A stretch of 64,000 nucleotides of DNA from SZUA-36 sp963753105 (GTDB lineage Bacteria > Pseudomonadota > Gammaproteobacteria > Xanthomonadales > SZUA-36): contig CAVWBD010000011.1 in NCBI GenBank assembly GCA_963753105.1, positions 62,001 through 126,000 of the forward strand, read 5' to 3'. The notes under the pieces were generated by a model. That model made no database searches and was not told where the DNA came from. It was given only the letters and a program-made list of their open reading frames with translations. The position numbers and the translations under genes are program-made. Below are positions 55,595-64,000 of the stretch, piece by piece; the first letter of the stretch is position 1; the number at the start of each line of letters is the position of its first letter.

Positions 55595-57468
55595 TTGGAC
55601 GCTCCCTTCACATTTTTCGCAATAATCGAGTTATAAATATCGTTGGGCCGGAGCGGCTGGCCCGGGCAGCTGGTCCAGCAATCGATATCGACCAGCGTAT
55701 GTGCGCGCAACAGCCATGCCAGCTGGCCCATGCGGCGTGTTTCTTCGGTGATATAGGCATCACCCAGGGTGTCTGAGTAATTGATCTCCACTGTCATGAC
55801 TTTCTTGAAGCGGCTGAAGATTTCTTTCAGGCCCGGTTCCAGCGGTGACAGGAAAGTCAGCTGGCAACTGGAAACCTTCAGACCTTCGTCGCGGGCACGG
55901 TCGACGGCTTCGTCGATGGCGCCCTGGGTGGAACCCCAGCCAACCACCAGCAGGTCGCCTTCCGGATCCCCGTGGACATCGGGTGGCATCAGCGTCGACT
56001 GGAATACCGCCAGTTTGCGGCTGCGCATCCTGCAACCTAGCTCGTTGCTGTCCGGGTGGTAGGACACGTTGCTATCTTCGTCATGCGCCAGGCCCGTAAC
56101 GGTGTGCTGTCCACCGGGCGTGCCGGGAACGACACGCCGTGACAAACCGGTCTCGTGATCCCATTCGTAGGGCCGCATGCCTTCGGGCAGCGGTGAGAAA
56201 TCCACCGGCTGTTGTTGCCAGCGCACATCGAGCTTGGGACGCGTGAACTGCTGTACACCGGTGGCCAGGTTGGCATCCGTCAGTACGATTACGACACAGC
56301 GGAAAGCCTCGGCTATGCGGCGTGCGGTGACCATGGCGTGGAAACACTCTTCGATTGACCGTGGTGCGATCACGACACGTGGCGCGTCACCGTGCTGGCC
56401 GTAAATCGAGGACAACAGGTCGGATTGTTCCACCTTGGTTGGCAGCCCGGTTGACGGCCCGCCGCGCTGGACGTCCAGCACGACCATTGGAATCTCGGTC
56501 ATGATGGCGAGACCCAGGAACTCGGTCTTCAGCGCCATGCCCGGGCCGGAGGTAACCGTCAGTGCGACCTTACCACCGTAGGAGGCGCCCAGCGCCACGC
56601 CGGCAGCGGCGATCTCGTCCTCGGCCTGGTGAATAATGCCGCCATAATTTTCAATCAGCGCTGCCAGTTCGTGTGAAACCGAAGTGGCTGGTGTAATCGG
56701 GTACATCGCGCACATTTCCATGCCTGCAGCGATCGCACCCAACGCACAGGCCTGGTTGCCGTTCATGACGATGCGGGCTTCATCGGAGGGCCTGGTCTTG
56801 ACATCAACCTGGAAATCCAGGTGTTCACGTGCCCAGGCCATGCCATTTTTAACGAGCTGTACATTCAGCTCGGTAACCTTGGCGGGCTTCTTCTTGAAAA
56901 TTTGTGCGATCTGCTTCTCGATAATGGATAGATCACGATGGTAGATCTCAGCAAGTAGACCCAGTGCGAACATGTTTTTGCCATGTTGCGGGTTATCGAC
57001 GACCTTGAGGGTTTCTTCCTCGATGGGAACCTGGATAAAGCGATAGTTCTTGGAGGACATCTCTTCCATGGCTTCCGCGTACATTTTGCGGATACCTTCG
57101 TCCTCGTGGTTCTCCCAGGAACTTTCCTGGAGAATGATGCAATCATCATCGAAAGAGTTGAGCCGGTGACGCGACAGGCACACCTGGTCGTTGAATGCGA
57201 TTGCCAGCTTGGACTGGTCGCCCCAGTTGGTAATCTTGTCGGTACCGAAGCGGATGATATTGCCCGAGGTACTGGTTACCGTGTGGTGCGGCGGCTCGAT
57301 TTCCGCGGGAATGATCTCCACGGTCCAGACACCATTACCCATCTTGGCGCATGTTTGCCCGAAGATCTGGGCGCACTTTTGAGCACCTTCGCCAGAGTTG
57401 GTGATGATTTCTACAGTATGTTCAGATACTGCAACGATGTTCTTTTTTTTACTCGCTGGCTTATTCAC
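55591..57468 (-). CDS. korA: 2-oxoacid:ferredoxin oxidoreductase alpha/gamma fused subunit
   Basis: A 625-residue protein that fuses the gamma domain (about 1-190, with SGEGAQKCAQIFGQ and HHTVTSTSG) to the alpha domain (about 215-625, with GNQACALGAIAAGMEMCAMYPITPATSVSHEL, VLDVQRGGPSTGLPTK, and VGWGSTQGAIDEAV). I chose GTG 57468 because GGGAGA lies 9 bases upstream and homologues start with a short basic stretch before the gamma domain; a TTG at 57543 is in frame but lacks a ribosome site. It is the first gene of the operon. Specificity for 2-oxoglutarate over pyruvate is inferred from family resemblance. Confidence 0.9.
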   Translation of the reverse strand: MNKPASKKKNIVAVSEHTVEIITNSGEGAQKCAQIFGQTCAKMGNGVWTVEIIPAEIEPPHHTVTSTSGNIIRFGTDKITNWGDQSKLAIAFNDQVCLSRHRLNSFDDDCIILQESSWENHEDEGIRKMYAEAMEEMSSKNYRFIQVPIEEETLKVVDNPQHGKNMFALGLLAEIYHRDLSIIEKQIAQIFKKKPAKVTELNVQLVKNGMAWAREHLDFQVDVKTRPSDEARIVMNGNQACALGAIAAGMEMCAMYPITPATSVSHELAALIENYGGIIHQAEDEIAAAGVALGASYGGKVALTVTSGPGMALKTEFLGLAIMTEIPMVVLDVQRGGPSTGLPTKVEQSDLLSSIYGQHGDAPRVVIAPRSIEECFHAMVTARRIAEAFRCVVIVLTDANLATGVQQFTRPKLDVRWQQQPVDFSPLPEGMRPYEWDHETGLSRRVVPGTPGGQHTVTGLAHDEDSNVSYHPDSNELGCRMRSRKLAVFQSTLMPPDVHGDPEGDLLVVGWGSTQGAIDEAVDRARDEGLKVSSCQLTFLSPLEPGLKEIFSRFKKVMTVEINYSDTLGDAYITEETRRMGQLAWLLRAHTLVDIDCWTSCPGQPLRPNDIYNSIIAKNVKGASK

Positions 57469-57789
57469 TAAATATTTTCTCCCGGTATCGGAGGATTCTA
57501 AAACCACAATACTTCGATCTTCCGAAAAAGACGTCGATCCCAATCATGAAAAGGTCGGCATGCATAGTAGGGCATGGGCTGCCCCTGCCACTTGATAAAT
57601 GTCAATTAATTACGGATTGACTGAAACTTTTGAAAAACCATTTTACAGACGGGTTTTCAATGGCTTATTGTCAGGTTTATTGCTCGCTCCATACTCATTG
57701 CCGATTATATTAATTTTACTACATATAAGCCCCAAAGGGCTATGGGGAAAAGCATTATAATACGTGCATCATAAGACGGGAAAAAGACC
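57469..57789. promoter_or_regulatory. Divergent control region between korA and an SDR gene
   Basis: A 321-base AT-rich spacer with no gene. On the plus strand, a TATAAT at 57756-57761 lies 28 bases before the SDR start, preceded by an AGCCCC/GGGCT hairpin rather than a good -35. On the minus strand no clear promoter or FNR site was recognised, although this must drive the 14-kb kor-rnf operon. Confidence 0.4.
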
Positions 57790-58545
57790 ATGGCTGGAGT
57801 TGAAAACCGGGTGGCGCTGGTGACCGGCGCGGGACGAGGGATCGGACGTGAAACTGCGAAATTACTGGCCGCCAGGGGCGCCCGTGTTATGGGGGTTGCC
57901 CGCAGCGAGAAGGAACTCGCCACGCTGGGCCTGGATTACGTAGTCGCCGACCTCGGTACCGAAGAAGGATGTGCGCATGCAGTAGCCGAGACTGAACGGC
58001 GTTTAGGGCCAATCGAGATATTCGTTTGCAACCACGGTATCGGTTCCGCTCACGAGCACGTGATATGGGAGCAGGAGATCGCCACCTGGGAAGAGACAAT
58101 GCGTATCAACCTGGACGGTCCGTTCTACTTATCAAGGTTGATAGTCCGCAGCATGGTCGAGCACCGTTATGGCCGCGTGGTGTACGTGAGTTCCACCGCC
58201 GGCGATGTCGCCGAGCACGCGGGTTCGGCCTATAACTGCTCCAAGCACGGCCTGATCGGCCTGGCGCGCTCGGTGGCGCGTGATGGCGGCGCATACGACA
58301 TCACGTCCAACGCGGTGTTGCCCGGCTGGGTGCATACCGAGATGGCGGACCGCTCGGCCCGGGCCGAGGCAGAAGCACGTGACATCACGCCGCAACAGGT
58401 GTGGGAAGAGCGTGCTGCATTATACGAAGCGGGCAGGGTGGCCACACCACGTGAAGTTGCCGAGACGATTGCTTTTTTGGTCAACGAGGAAGCCAGTGGT
58501 GTCAGTGGGCAGTCGATTAAAGTATCAATGGGGGGTGTTTCTTAA
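57790..58545 (+). CDS. SDR-family oxidoreductase, 3-oxoacyl-reductase-like
   Basis: A 251-residue Rossmann enzyme with the cofactor motif VTGAGRGIGRETAKLL, CNHGIG in place of NNAG, catalytic Ser in VVYVSSTAG, and the active-site YNCSKHG. The C-terminal SGVSGQSIKVSMGGVS is classic. The A-R-S at the end of the second strand favours NADP(H). The substrate is unknown. Divergent from korA and intact. Confidence 0.87.
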   Translation: MAGVENRVALVTGAGRGIGRETAKLLAARGARVMGVARSEKELATLGLDYVVADLGTEEGCAHAVAETERRLGPIEIFVCNHGIGSAHEHVIWEQEIATWEETMRINLDGPFYLSRLIVRSMVEHRYGRVVYVSSTAGDVAEHAGSAYNCSKHGLIGLARSVARDGGAYDITSNAVLPGWVHTEMADRSARAEAEARDITPQQVWEERAALYEAGRVATPREVAETIAFLVNEEASGVSGQSIKVSMGGVS

Positions 58546-58922
58546 CGCACCGCATAGGAGCGGCGTTTCGTCACGATTTAATCTATCGCCCGATGGTTTA
58601 CCGGTGTGGACTCCCGTCCCCGCAGCCCTTCGGGCTACCCTCTGCCATTCAAGCCGCCTTAACGGGGCCGGCCTCACAGGGCGTCCTGCCCTGGTCGGCC
58701 TGAAATGTGCATCCCGCACATTTCTCCCCTAACGGCCCTCAGGATTCGGTGCTTGGAGGTCGCCCACACTGGCAACCCACCGGGCACAGTGAAGGGGGCA
58801 GTTGAGATTCTTCTATGGGTCTACAGCTGAGCACTTCAAGCTGTGCCGGGGTGTTCCTTACCCGGGAAGGCATACCCGGCGCAGCCCCAACTGATAGCCC
58901 GGAATGATTCAGCCTTTTCTAG
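58546..58922. other. Structured gene-free stretch
   Basis: 377 bases with no plausible protein gene but many hairpins: AGCCC/GGGCT near 58627-58640, GGGCG/CGCCC-like pairing near 58680-58695, a perfect AATGTGC/GCACATT with 5-base loop near 58703-58721, ACAGCT/AGCTGT near 58830-58852, and CCGGG/CCCGG pairs near 58850-58880. It may be a cluster of REP-like palindromes or a non-coding RNA. I compared it by eye with RNase P RNA, tmRNA, 6S and SRP RNA and saw none of their signatures. Confidence 0.4.
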
Positions 58923-60563
58923 CTACCGGATTTGCCGATGCCAGTTGCGCACCAGCTGCTCGACGTCGATTTCCTCGCCGCCCTTGCTCCACTTGCCGGC
59001 GTAGTCGATATCACTGGAGTTCGGCGGCGGGTTGGGCATGTTCATCTTGAAACGCACAGGCATGGGTACCGCGGCGCCCAGCGCTACGACCTCGCCGCTA
59101 CTCAGCGTGGTGATCGCAGCGAAGGTGCCCTGGGACGACTCCGGCACCATGGAGCGCATGTATTCCTGGTCCCTGGGGTTGGAAATGTGCATGCACAGGT
59201 AGGTGCCGCACTGCGAAAGCACGGTCTCCGACACCTCGTGCGGTCGCTGGCTGACGACGCACAGACCGACGCCGTATTTACGGCCCGCCCTGGATATGTG
59301 CTCGAATGTCCGGCGGGATTCCTTAAAGCGCGATCCAGGATTGCGCGGAATGACCTGTTGCGCTTCCTCGCAGACAAGCCAGATCGGGAACTCGAGACAC
59401 TTCGGGTTCCAGAAGTTGAACTCGAATGCCAGCCGCCCGATCAGTGAACAAACGGTCGGTGCGACGTCGTAGGGGATGGCGCTGAGGTTCAGCACAGTGA
59501 CATTCGCTTTCGGATCGCCGAGGCCGACAAAGTCACGCATCAGGTGGACCAGCGTATCGGTCGAGGTACGAAGCTTGGGTTTCAGCATGAAGTCGTAGCG
59601 GGCATCGTTCATCATGCTATCCATGCGCACCAGCAATTGTTCCAGCTTGCCGTGCAAGGGCCCCTTCTGGCGGCCGAAGTCCAGGGTTTCCTCGTTGGCC
59701 TTTTCGAACTTCTCGTGCAATTCTTCCAGTGAGAAAAAAACCGGTGAATCCACCGTGATGTGCCCGAGACCAGAGCCCTTGTTGGCCTCAATGCGCAATT
59801 CGCTCAGGCAACTGCGCAGGAAGGCGTGCTGTACCGTGGAGTTTATGTCATCTTCGCTGAGCAGCAAGCCGGCCAGGTCGGCGTATGTCAGCAGCCAGTA
59901 AGGCATTTCCAGATCCAATGCCTCCATGCAGCGCACTTTGCTCTTGGGGAATGGCGAGGACGCATAGTCGCCGGTCCGCTTGTCACCGTATTCACCATGC
60001 ATGTCCATGATGATGATGTGTGCGTTGGGCATGTAGCGCAGCGCCGACTGGATCAGGCTGGTCACCGTCCACGATTTACCCGAACCGGTCTGGCCGAGGA
60101 TCGCAGCGTGCCGGCCAAAAAACAGGGATGGGTCGAGGTAGATATCGATCGATTCGAATGAACTCAGCTTACCGACCTTGTAGTAGACGTCGCTGTAGTC
60201 AGAGAAGACCCTTTCCAGTGCCCAGTTGGAAACGACTTCCAATGTCGCGCCAACGGTCGGGAAGTGCAGGACGCCTCGCTTGAAATTACCGGAGCTGTCG
60301 AGCTCGCCCAGCGGGTTGACCCTGAGTTTGAACACTTCGAGGCTGTCGGGTGTAGATTCCGTCCACATGCTCTCGACCATGACCAGTATCTTGGTGTCGG
60401 ATTGCGTGACCATCAGGTAAGAACCGACCTGGCCGATACGCACCCGGTCCATGCCGATCATCTTGTCAGCGGTAATGTCTTCTAGGTTTGAATCCAATTC
60501 GGCTATGAATGAGTCAGCTCGGACTTCGACAACGCGGCCGAGATAGGTTTGTTCGTTCGTCAT
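58923..60563 (-). CDS. HerA-like / DUF87 ATPase
   Basis: A 546-residue protein with an N-terminal HAS-barrel-like domain (YLGRVVEVRADSFIAEL), the P-loop GQTGSGKSWTVTSLI (near residue 165), Walker B IIIMDMHGEYGD, a later acidic motif WLVCEEAQQVIP, and the VVSQRPHEVSETVLSQC sensor. HerA proteins are hexameric DNA translocases that act with the nuclease NurA in DNA end processing, or with SIR2 or other effectors in phage defence. No nuclease or SIR2 partner is next to it here. ATG 60563 follows AGGAG with 9-base spacing, which decides it over a start at 60641. Confidence 0.85.
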   Translation of the reverse strand: MTNEQTYLGRVVEVRADSFIAELDSNLEDITADKMIGMDRVRIGQVGSYLMVTQSDTKILVMVESMWTESTPDSLEVFKLRVNPLGELDSSGNFKRGVLHFPTVGATLEVVSNWALERVFSDYSDVYYKVGKLSSFESIDIYLDPSLFFGRHAAILGQTGSGKSWTVTSLIQSALRYMPNAHIIIMDMHGEYGDKRTGDYASSPFPKSKVRCMEALDLEMPYWLLTYADLAGLLLSEDDINSTVQHAFLRSCLSELRIEANKGSGLGHITVDSPVFFSLEELHEKFEKANEETLDFGRQKGPLHGKLEQLLVRMDSMMNDARYDFMLKPKLRTSTDTLVHLMRDFVGLGDPKANVTVLNLSAIPYDVAPTVCSLIGRLAFEFNFWNPKCLEFPIWLVCEEAQQVIPRNPGSRFKESRRTFEHISRAGRKYGVGLCVVSQRPHEVSETVLSQCGTYLCMHISNPRDQEYMRSMVPESSQGTFAAITTLSSGEVVALGAAVPMPVRFKMNMPNPPPNSSDIDYAGKWSKGGEEIDVEQLVRNWHRQIR

Positions 60564-60837
60564 GCTGGCAGTCTCCTGAAAGACTGACCTGATACTCCGG
60601 GGCGGCGCACAGGACGTCTTGTCGTTCCTTCCTTTGACCAAATGGTGACCGTAGTCGGATTTCCAGACTCAGAGGGTACTTATATGGTGGGTATTGCGCA
60701 AGCGAAGGGGTTGAAATATGGGAGGACTCGGTAAAGGTGCCGTACTGGAATTACTTCCGGGATATGCCGTGAATCCTTCCTTGTTACATACTATTCAAAA
60801 GGGCGATGGATAAGCTCGTTTATCTGGACAAAACACC

Positions 60838-61221
60838 ATGTACGATTTTTGTATTGAACTGGATGAGCACTCTGAAAACCTGGCCTTGATTGGCGAATTA
60901 CTCGGTGCCTCGGGTGTCAACATCAACGGTCTGAGCATTACGAATTTCCGAGGGCGGGATATCATCCACCTGGTTGTCGATGAAGCCGAACCTGCGGCGC
61001 GTGCGCTCGAGGATTCAAGGATAGAAAGTCACGAGGTGACCGAGGTTTTCGTGCTGGACAAGGACCGCAGGAACATCACCGGGAAACCGGGTAATTTCGG
61101 TGCCATTTGCAGGGCCTTGGCCGATAACGGGATCAGCATAAAGTTTGGCTATCCGGCCGAGAACAACAGGTTCATCTTCGGCGTGGATGACATGGAAAAG
61201 GCGCGGGAATTGCTGGGGTAG
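60838..61221 (+). CDS. Tandem ACT-domain protein
   Basis: A 127-residue protein made of two ACT-like ligand-binding modules: FCIELDEHSENLALIGELLGASGVNINGLS, and KPGNFGAICRALADNGISIKFGY. Such small stand-alone ACT proteins bind amino acids and act as sensors or allosteric partners. No partner enzyme is adjacent. The Shine-Dalgarno is weak. Confidence 0.8.
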   Translation: MYDFCIELDEHSENLALIGELLGASGVNINGLSITNFRGRDIIHLVVDEAEPAARALEDSRIESHEVTEVFVLDKDRRNITGKPGNFGAICRALADNGISIKFGYPAENNRFIFGVDDMEKARELLG

Positions 61222-61265
61222 CCGGACAAGGGGTCAGGACCCCATCTTTCGCCTGGGGTGACGCT

Positions 61266-61475
61266 TTAGTGCTTGATCAGTCCCAGTTTGTATTTCAGGC
61301 CCCCGGCCACGCCTTCAACGAAGTCTTCGAGGTTTTCATAACCCATTTTTTCAGCAAAAGCGGCCAGTTCCTCGACCGGCTTGCGGATGGCCTGGGTCTC
61401 CTCATGCGCACGGCCACAGCCTTCGCAATGGGTGCCTTCTTCGGTGCATTCACCAGTGCACTTGATAAATTCCAT
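61266..61475 (-). CDS. Small Cys-rich hypothetical protein (69 aa)
   Basis: The N-terminal part has a possible metal site, KCTGECTEEGTHCEGCGRAHEE, with four Cys and a His in a zinc-ribbon-like spacing similar to DUF1289 proteins. A helical tail (ELAAFAEKMGYENLEDFVEGVAGG) follows. The frame touches the pepD stop, so they are likely co-transcribed. GGAG lies just before the start. Confidence 0.65.
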   Translation of the reverse strand: MEFIKCTGECTEEGTHCEGCGRAHEETQAIRKPVEELAAFAEKMGYENLEDFVEGVAGGLKYKLGLIKH

Positions 61476-61477
61476 CA

Positions 61478-62935
61478 TCAGTCCTCCTTGTAAGACTCGA
61501 AAAGGGCCGCCATGAAGTCCCAGATCTTGCCGATGGAGTCGATTTCTATCATCTCGTCAGGCGAATGCGGGTTTCTGATATTAGGACCAAAGGAGATCAT
61601 GTCCATGCCGTCATACTTGGAGCCAATAATGCCGCACTCGAGACCGGCGTGGATGGCCTCGACCTTGGGTTTCTCACTAAACCGCGCTTCGTATACCCGC
61701 AGGCAGCGCGCCAGCAGTTCGGACTGCATATTGGGCTTCCACGACGGGTAACCACCGCTCCTGCTGCCCTCGGCCCCGGCCAATCTCGCGACTGACTGTA
61801 CGCGTTCGACGAGCAGGTCCAGGCTGTCCATGTTGGAGGAGCGTTGGTTTGACAAAATCACCAGTTTGCCGTCCTCGACATCGACCGTGGCCATGTTGTT
61901 GGAGGTCTCCACCAGGCCATCCATATCCTTGGACATCTCGGCCACGCCGTGCGGGTAGGCAAAAACCGTGTCAATCGCAAGTTGCGTAAGCGCTGCGCTG
62001 GCGGCTTTAAATTCGCCATCAATCGCCTGCAGTTTGACGGTCAGGTTGGGGTCGGTTTTGGCGTAGTCGGCCCGCGCTTTTTGTTCCAGCCCGGAAATGA
62101 CGTCTGCTGCAAGGTCTGCGTCATTCGACGGGATCAACACGATGGCCTCTGCGTCACGCGGGATCGCGTTGCGTGCCGAACCACCGGTGACAGTTGAAAG
62201 ACGCACATCGGTTTTACGAGCCAGCAGGTGGATGCCGCGGAACAGCAGCTTGATGGCGTTGGCACGGTCCTCGATGATGTCGATGCCGGAATGGCCGCCG
62301 GACATTCCACCGGTAACCAGTTTGTAAGCACTGTGGGAGGGCAGGTCTTCATCGGCGCTGAACGGCAACATCAGACGCGCGTCTTCGCCACCTGCACAAC
62401 CGACTGTGAATACGCCCACGTCCTCGGAGTCGATGTTCAGCAACTGCTTGCCCTTGATGAAGCCGGGCTGCAGTGACGAAGCACCGGTCAGGCCTGTCTC
62501 CTCGTCGGTAGTAAATAAAAGTTCCAGCGGTGGGTGGCCGATCGTTTCGTCGGTCGCCGCCACCATGGCCATGGCGATGGCAATGCCGTTGTCCGCACCC
62601 AGCGTGGTTTGGTTGGCGGTCAGCCAGCCGTCGTCGGTGTAGACAAATTCGATCGGGTCCTTGTCAAAATCATGCTCGTGGCCCTTGGCTTTTTCGCAAA
62701 CCATGTCCAGGTGGCCCTGCAAAACCAGTGTCTGGGCGTTTTCATAACCGGCCGTTGCTGGAACCTCGATGAGCACGTTCATTTCATCGTCGCTGCGCGC
62801 CTCGAAGCCGTTTTCAGCGGCCCAGTTCATCATCCAGGCAACGATTTTCTCCTCTCTTTTGGAGGGTCGGGGGACCTGGCTGATCTGGGCGAAAGCGTTC
62901 AGGATTTTCTGCGTGTACTCATGCTCGGTATGCAT
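61478..62935 (-). CDS. pepD: Aminoacyl-histidine dipeptidase (PepD)
   Basis: A 485-residue M20-family metallopeptidase with VLQGHLDMVCEKAKGHEHDF, the metal-binding GADNGIAIAMAM and LLFTTDEETGLTGASSL motifs, and MSGGHSGIDI. This order and length match PepD (Xaa-His dipeptidase). ATG 62935 follows GAGG at 6-base spacing; the frame extends to 62968 without a ribosome site. It recycles dipeptides, including carnosine-like ones. Confidence 0.92.
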   Translation of the reverse strand: MHTEHEYTQKILNAFAQISQVPRPSKREEKIVAWMMNWAAENGFEARSDDEMNVLIEVPATAGYENAQTLVLQGHLDMVCEKAKGHEHDFDKDPIEFVYTDDGWLTANQTTLGADNGIAIAMAMVAATDETIGHPPLELLFTTDEETGLTGASSLQPGFIKGKQLLNIDSEDVGVFTVGCAGGEDARLMLPFSADEDLPSHSAYKLVTGGMSGGHSGIDIIEDRANAIKLLFRGIHLLARKTDVRLSTVTGGSARNAIPRDAEAIVLIPSNDADLAADVISGLEQKARADYAKTDPNLTVKLQAIDGEFKAASAALTQLAIDTVFAYPHGVAEMSKDMDGLVETSNNMATVDVEDGKLVILSNQRSSNMDSLDLLVERVQSVARLAGAEGSRSGGYPSWKPNMQSELLARCLRVYEARFSEKPKVEAIHAGLECGIIGSKYDGMDMISFGPNIRNPHSPDEMIEIDSIGKIWDFMAALFESYKED

Positions 62936-63030
62936 ATCGAGCCTCGTTGTCAGGGTGAATTTGGTCAAGCGGATGGCTACTGTAGCGGAGGCGTTCTAGC
63001 TGGTAAATGACAAGGATCAATAGAGTGCTT

Positions 63031-64000
63031 ATGCTTACGCCCATGAAGAAAGTCGCCGTTACCGGTGCTGCCGGCCATATCGGGGCCAACCTGGTCAGGG
63101 AACTGCTCGCCCGAGCTTACCGGGTGGCGGCGCTGGTCAGGAAAAGCAGCCGGGCGCTGGAAGGGCTGGATGTCGAACGGCATGACGGCAATGTGCAGGA
63201 TATCGAAAGCCTGTGCCGGGCTTTCAGGGGTGCAGATACGGTTTTCCACCTGGCGGCCCACGTCACCATCAATGATGGCGAATGGGATACCTTGCAGGCG
63301 GTCAATGTCGAGGGCACACGCAAGGTGTTGCAGGCTTGCTGCGAAGAGCGTGTTTCAATGCTGGTGCATTTTTCCTCGATACATGCCCTGGACATGCACC
63401 CGTTAGACCGCCCTGTGACCGAGGAGAACCGTTTACTGGACGGTTCCGAAGGCAGTGAATACGAGCGCTCAAAAGCACAGGCGGACAGGCTGGTTCGTGA
63501 CAACGACTGTGCGTCACTTTCGACCCGGATCATTTACCCCACGGCCGTGATCGGCCCAAACGATTTCAGTGGCTCATTGACGGGCCAGGCGATCGGGAAG
63601 ATGGCCAGTGGCCGCTTACCGGTGCTGGTTACGGGTGGCTTTGACTGGGTGGACGTGCGTGACGTGGCGGCGGGGGCGGTAGATGCAGCCGAAAAGGGTG
63701 CAGACGGGGACCGTTATATATTGTCCGGACATTACCGCGGTGTCACGGAGATGGCGCACTTGATCAGCAGCCTGAGCGGTGTTGCCGCACCACGTTTGAC
63801 CGTTCCGCGATGGCTGGCGGCGATGGGTGTTCCCTTAGCAGGCGCCTGGGCCCGGGTGCGGAATGAAACACCCCTTTATACGAGGGATTCACTGGCCGCA
63901 CTGGCCGCAAACCAAAATATCAGTCACACACTGGCTACGCAAAAGCTCGGCTATCGTCCGCGGCCGTTTGAGACCAGTATCGAGGATACACTGGTAGCTT
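63031..64000 (+). CDS. NAD-dependent epimerase/dehydratase family protein, truncated by the window end
   Basis: An open frame without a stop runs to the window end. It has the Rossmann motif VAVTGAAGHIGANLV, FHLAAHVTI, a catalytic YERSKAQADRLV and the WVDVRDVAAGAVDAAE segment, all of the extended SDR type (dihydroflavonol reductase or sterol-dehydrogenase-like). Starts at GTG 63025, ATG 63031 and ATG 63043 are in frame; AAGGA at 63012 fits the GTG by spacing, but I keep the middle ATG. The missing C-terminus is probably short. Confidence 0.85.
   Translation, partial: MLTPMKKVAVTGAAGHIGANLVRELLARAYRVAALVRKSSRALEGLDVERHDGNVQDIESLCRAFRGADTVFHLAAHVTINDGEWDTLQAVNVEGTRKVLQACCEERVSMLVHFSSIHALDMHPLDRPVTEENRLLDGSEGSEYERSKAQADRLVRDNDCASLSTRIIYPTAVIGPNDFSGSLTGQAIGKMASGRLPVLVTGGFDWVDVRDVAAGAVDAAEKGADGDRYILSGHYRGVTEMAHLISSLSGVAAPRLTVPRWLAAMGVPLAGAWARVRNETPLYTRDSLAALAANQNISHTLATQKLGYRPRPFETSIEDTLVA

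Noticed and set aside
58546..58922. RNase P RNA, tmRNA, 6S RNA or SRP RNA in the structured gap
   Set aside because: None of the conserved sequence blocks of these RNAs could be found on either strand.
1..64000. CRISPR arrays, insertion sequences, prophage genes, rRNA or tRNA
   Set aside because: No regularly spaced repeats, transposase, integrase, phage structural gene or RNA-gene signature was seen on either strand.

Overview
The window looks like a chromosomal piece of a gammaproteobacterium of marine or sediment type, moderately GC-rich, from one of the sulfur-oxidiser-like or Woeseia/Chromatiales-like groups. This placement is inference: it rests on the mix of Proteobacteria-type genes (LpxL-type lipid A acyltransferase, ArfB, BaeSR-like two-component system, MetZ, RnfABCDGE, HoxFUYH). 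No rRNA, tRNA, transposase or CRISPR array was seen.

Layout. 1-11,000: an S9 peptidase tail, a HAD phosphatase, exported proteins, a methyltransferase, a ThDP enzyme next to an FAD dehydrogenase, an acyl-CoA dehydrogenase and a thiopurine methyltransferase. 11,000-14,600: a BaeSR-like two-component system flanked on both sides by small Spy-like periplasmic proteins. 14,700-31,700: mixed metabolism, with an enolase-superfamily enzyme, pyruvate phosphate dikinase, an MBL hydrolase, a pseudouridine synthase, a hemerythrin/DUF2249/membrane-protein set, MetZ, an M14 peptidase with a lipid A acyltransferase, ArfB, and a sulfide:quinone-reductase-like flavoprotein. 31,945-35,829: a 1294-residue protein that joins a cyanophycin-synthetase-like half to a CapA-like half. 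35,845-41,000 (minus): hoxFUYH plus the maturation protease, an NAD-linked [NiFe] hydrogenase operon with an FNR/ANR-like palindrome upstream. 42,214-57,468 (minus): one near-gapless operon korA-korB-(unknown)-rnfB-PFOR-rnfC-rnfD-rnfG-rnfE-rnfA-(NqrM-like)-apbE. 57,790-64,000: an SDR, a structured non-coding stretch, a HerA-like ATPase, an ACT protein, PepD and an epimerase cut by the window end.

How it fits together. KorAB and the giant pyruvate:ferredoxin oxidoreductase exchange electrons with ferredoxin. Rnf couples ferredoxin and NAD(H) to an ion gradient. ApbE and the NqrM-like protein would mature the flavin-bearing Rnf subunits. Hox hydrogenase links H2 and NAD(H), and pyruvate phosphate dikinase connects pyruvate to PEP. 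The set suits fermentative or H2-evolving life under anoxia. It also suits ferredoxin-driven reductive carboxylation (anaplerosis or a partial reductive TCA cycle) powered by reverse Rnf. The sequence does not decide between these.

Quality caveat. At least 15 conserved genes are broken by one or more single-base shifts that rejoin cleanly in the next frame (rnfG, rnfE, hoxF, hoxU, hoxY, PFOR, apbE, SQR and others). Other long genes (909, 910 and 1294 codons) are intact. I read these shifts mainly as uncorrected sequencing indels and annotate the restored genes over their full span.
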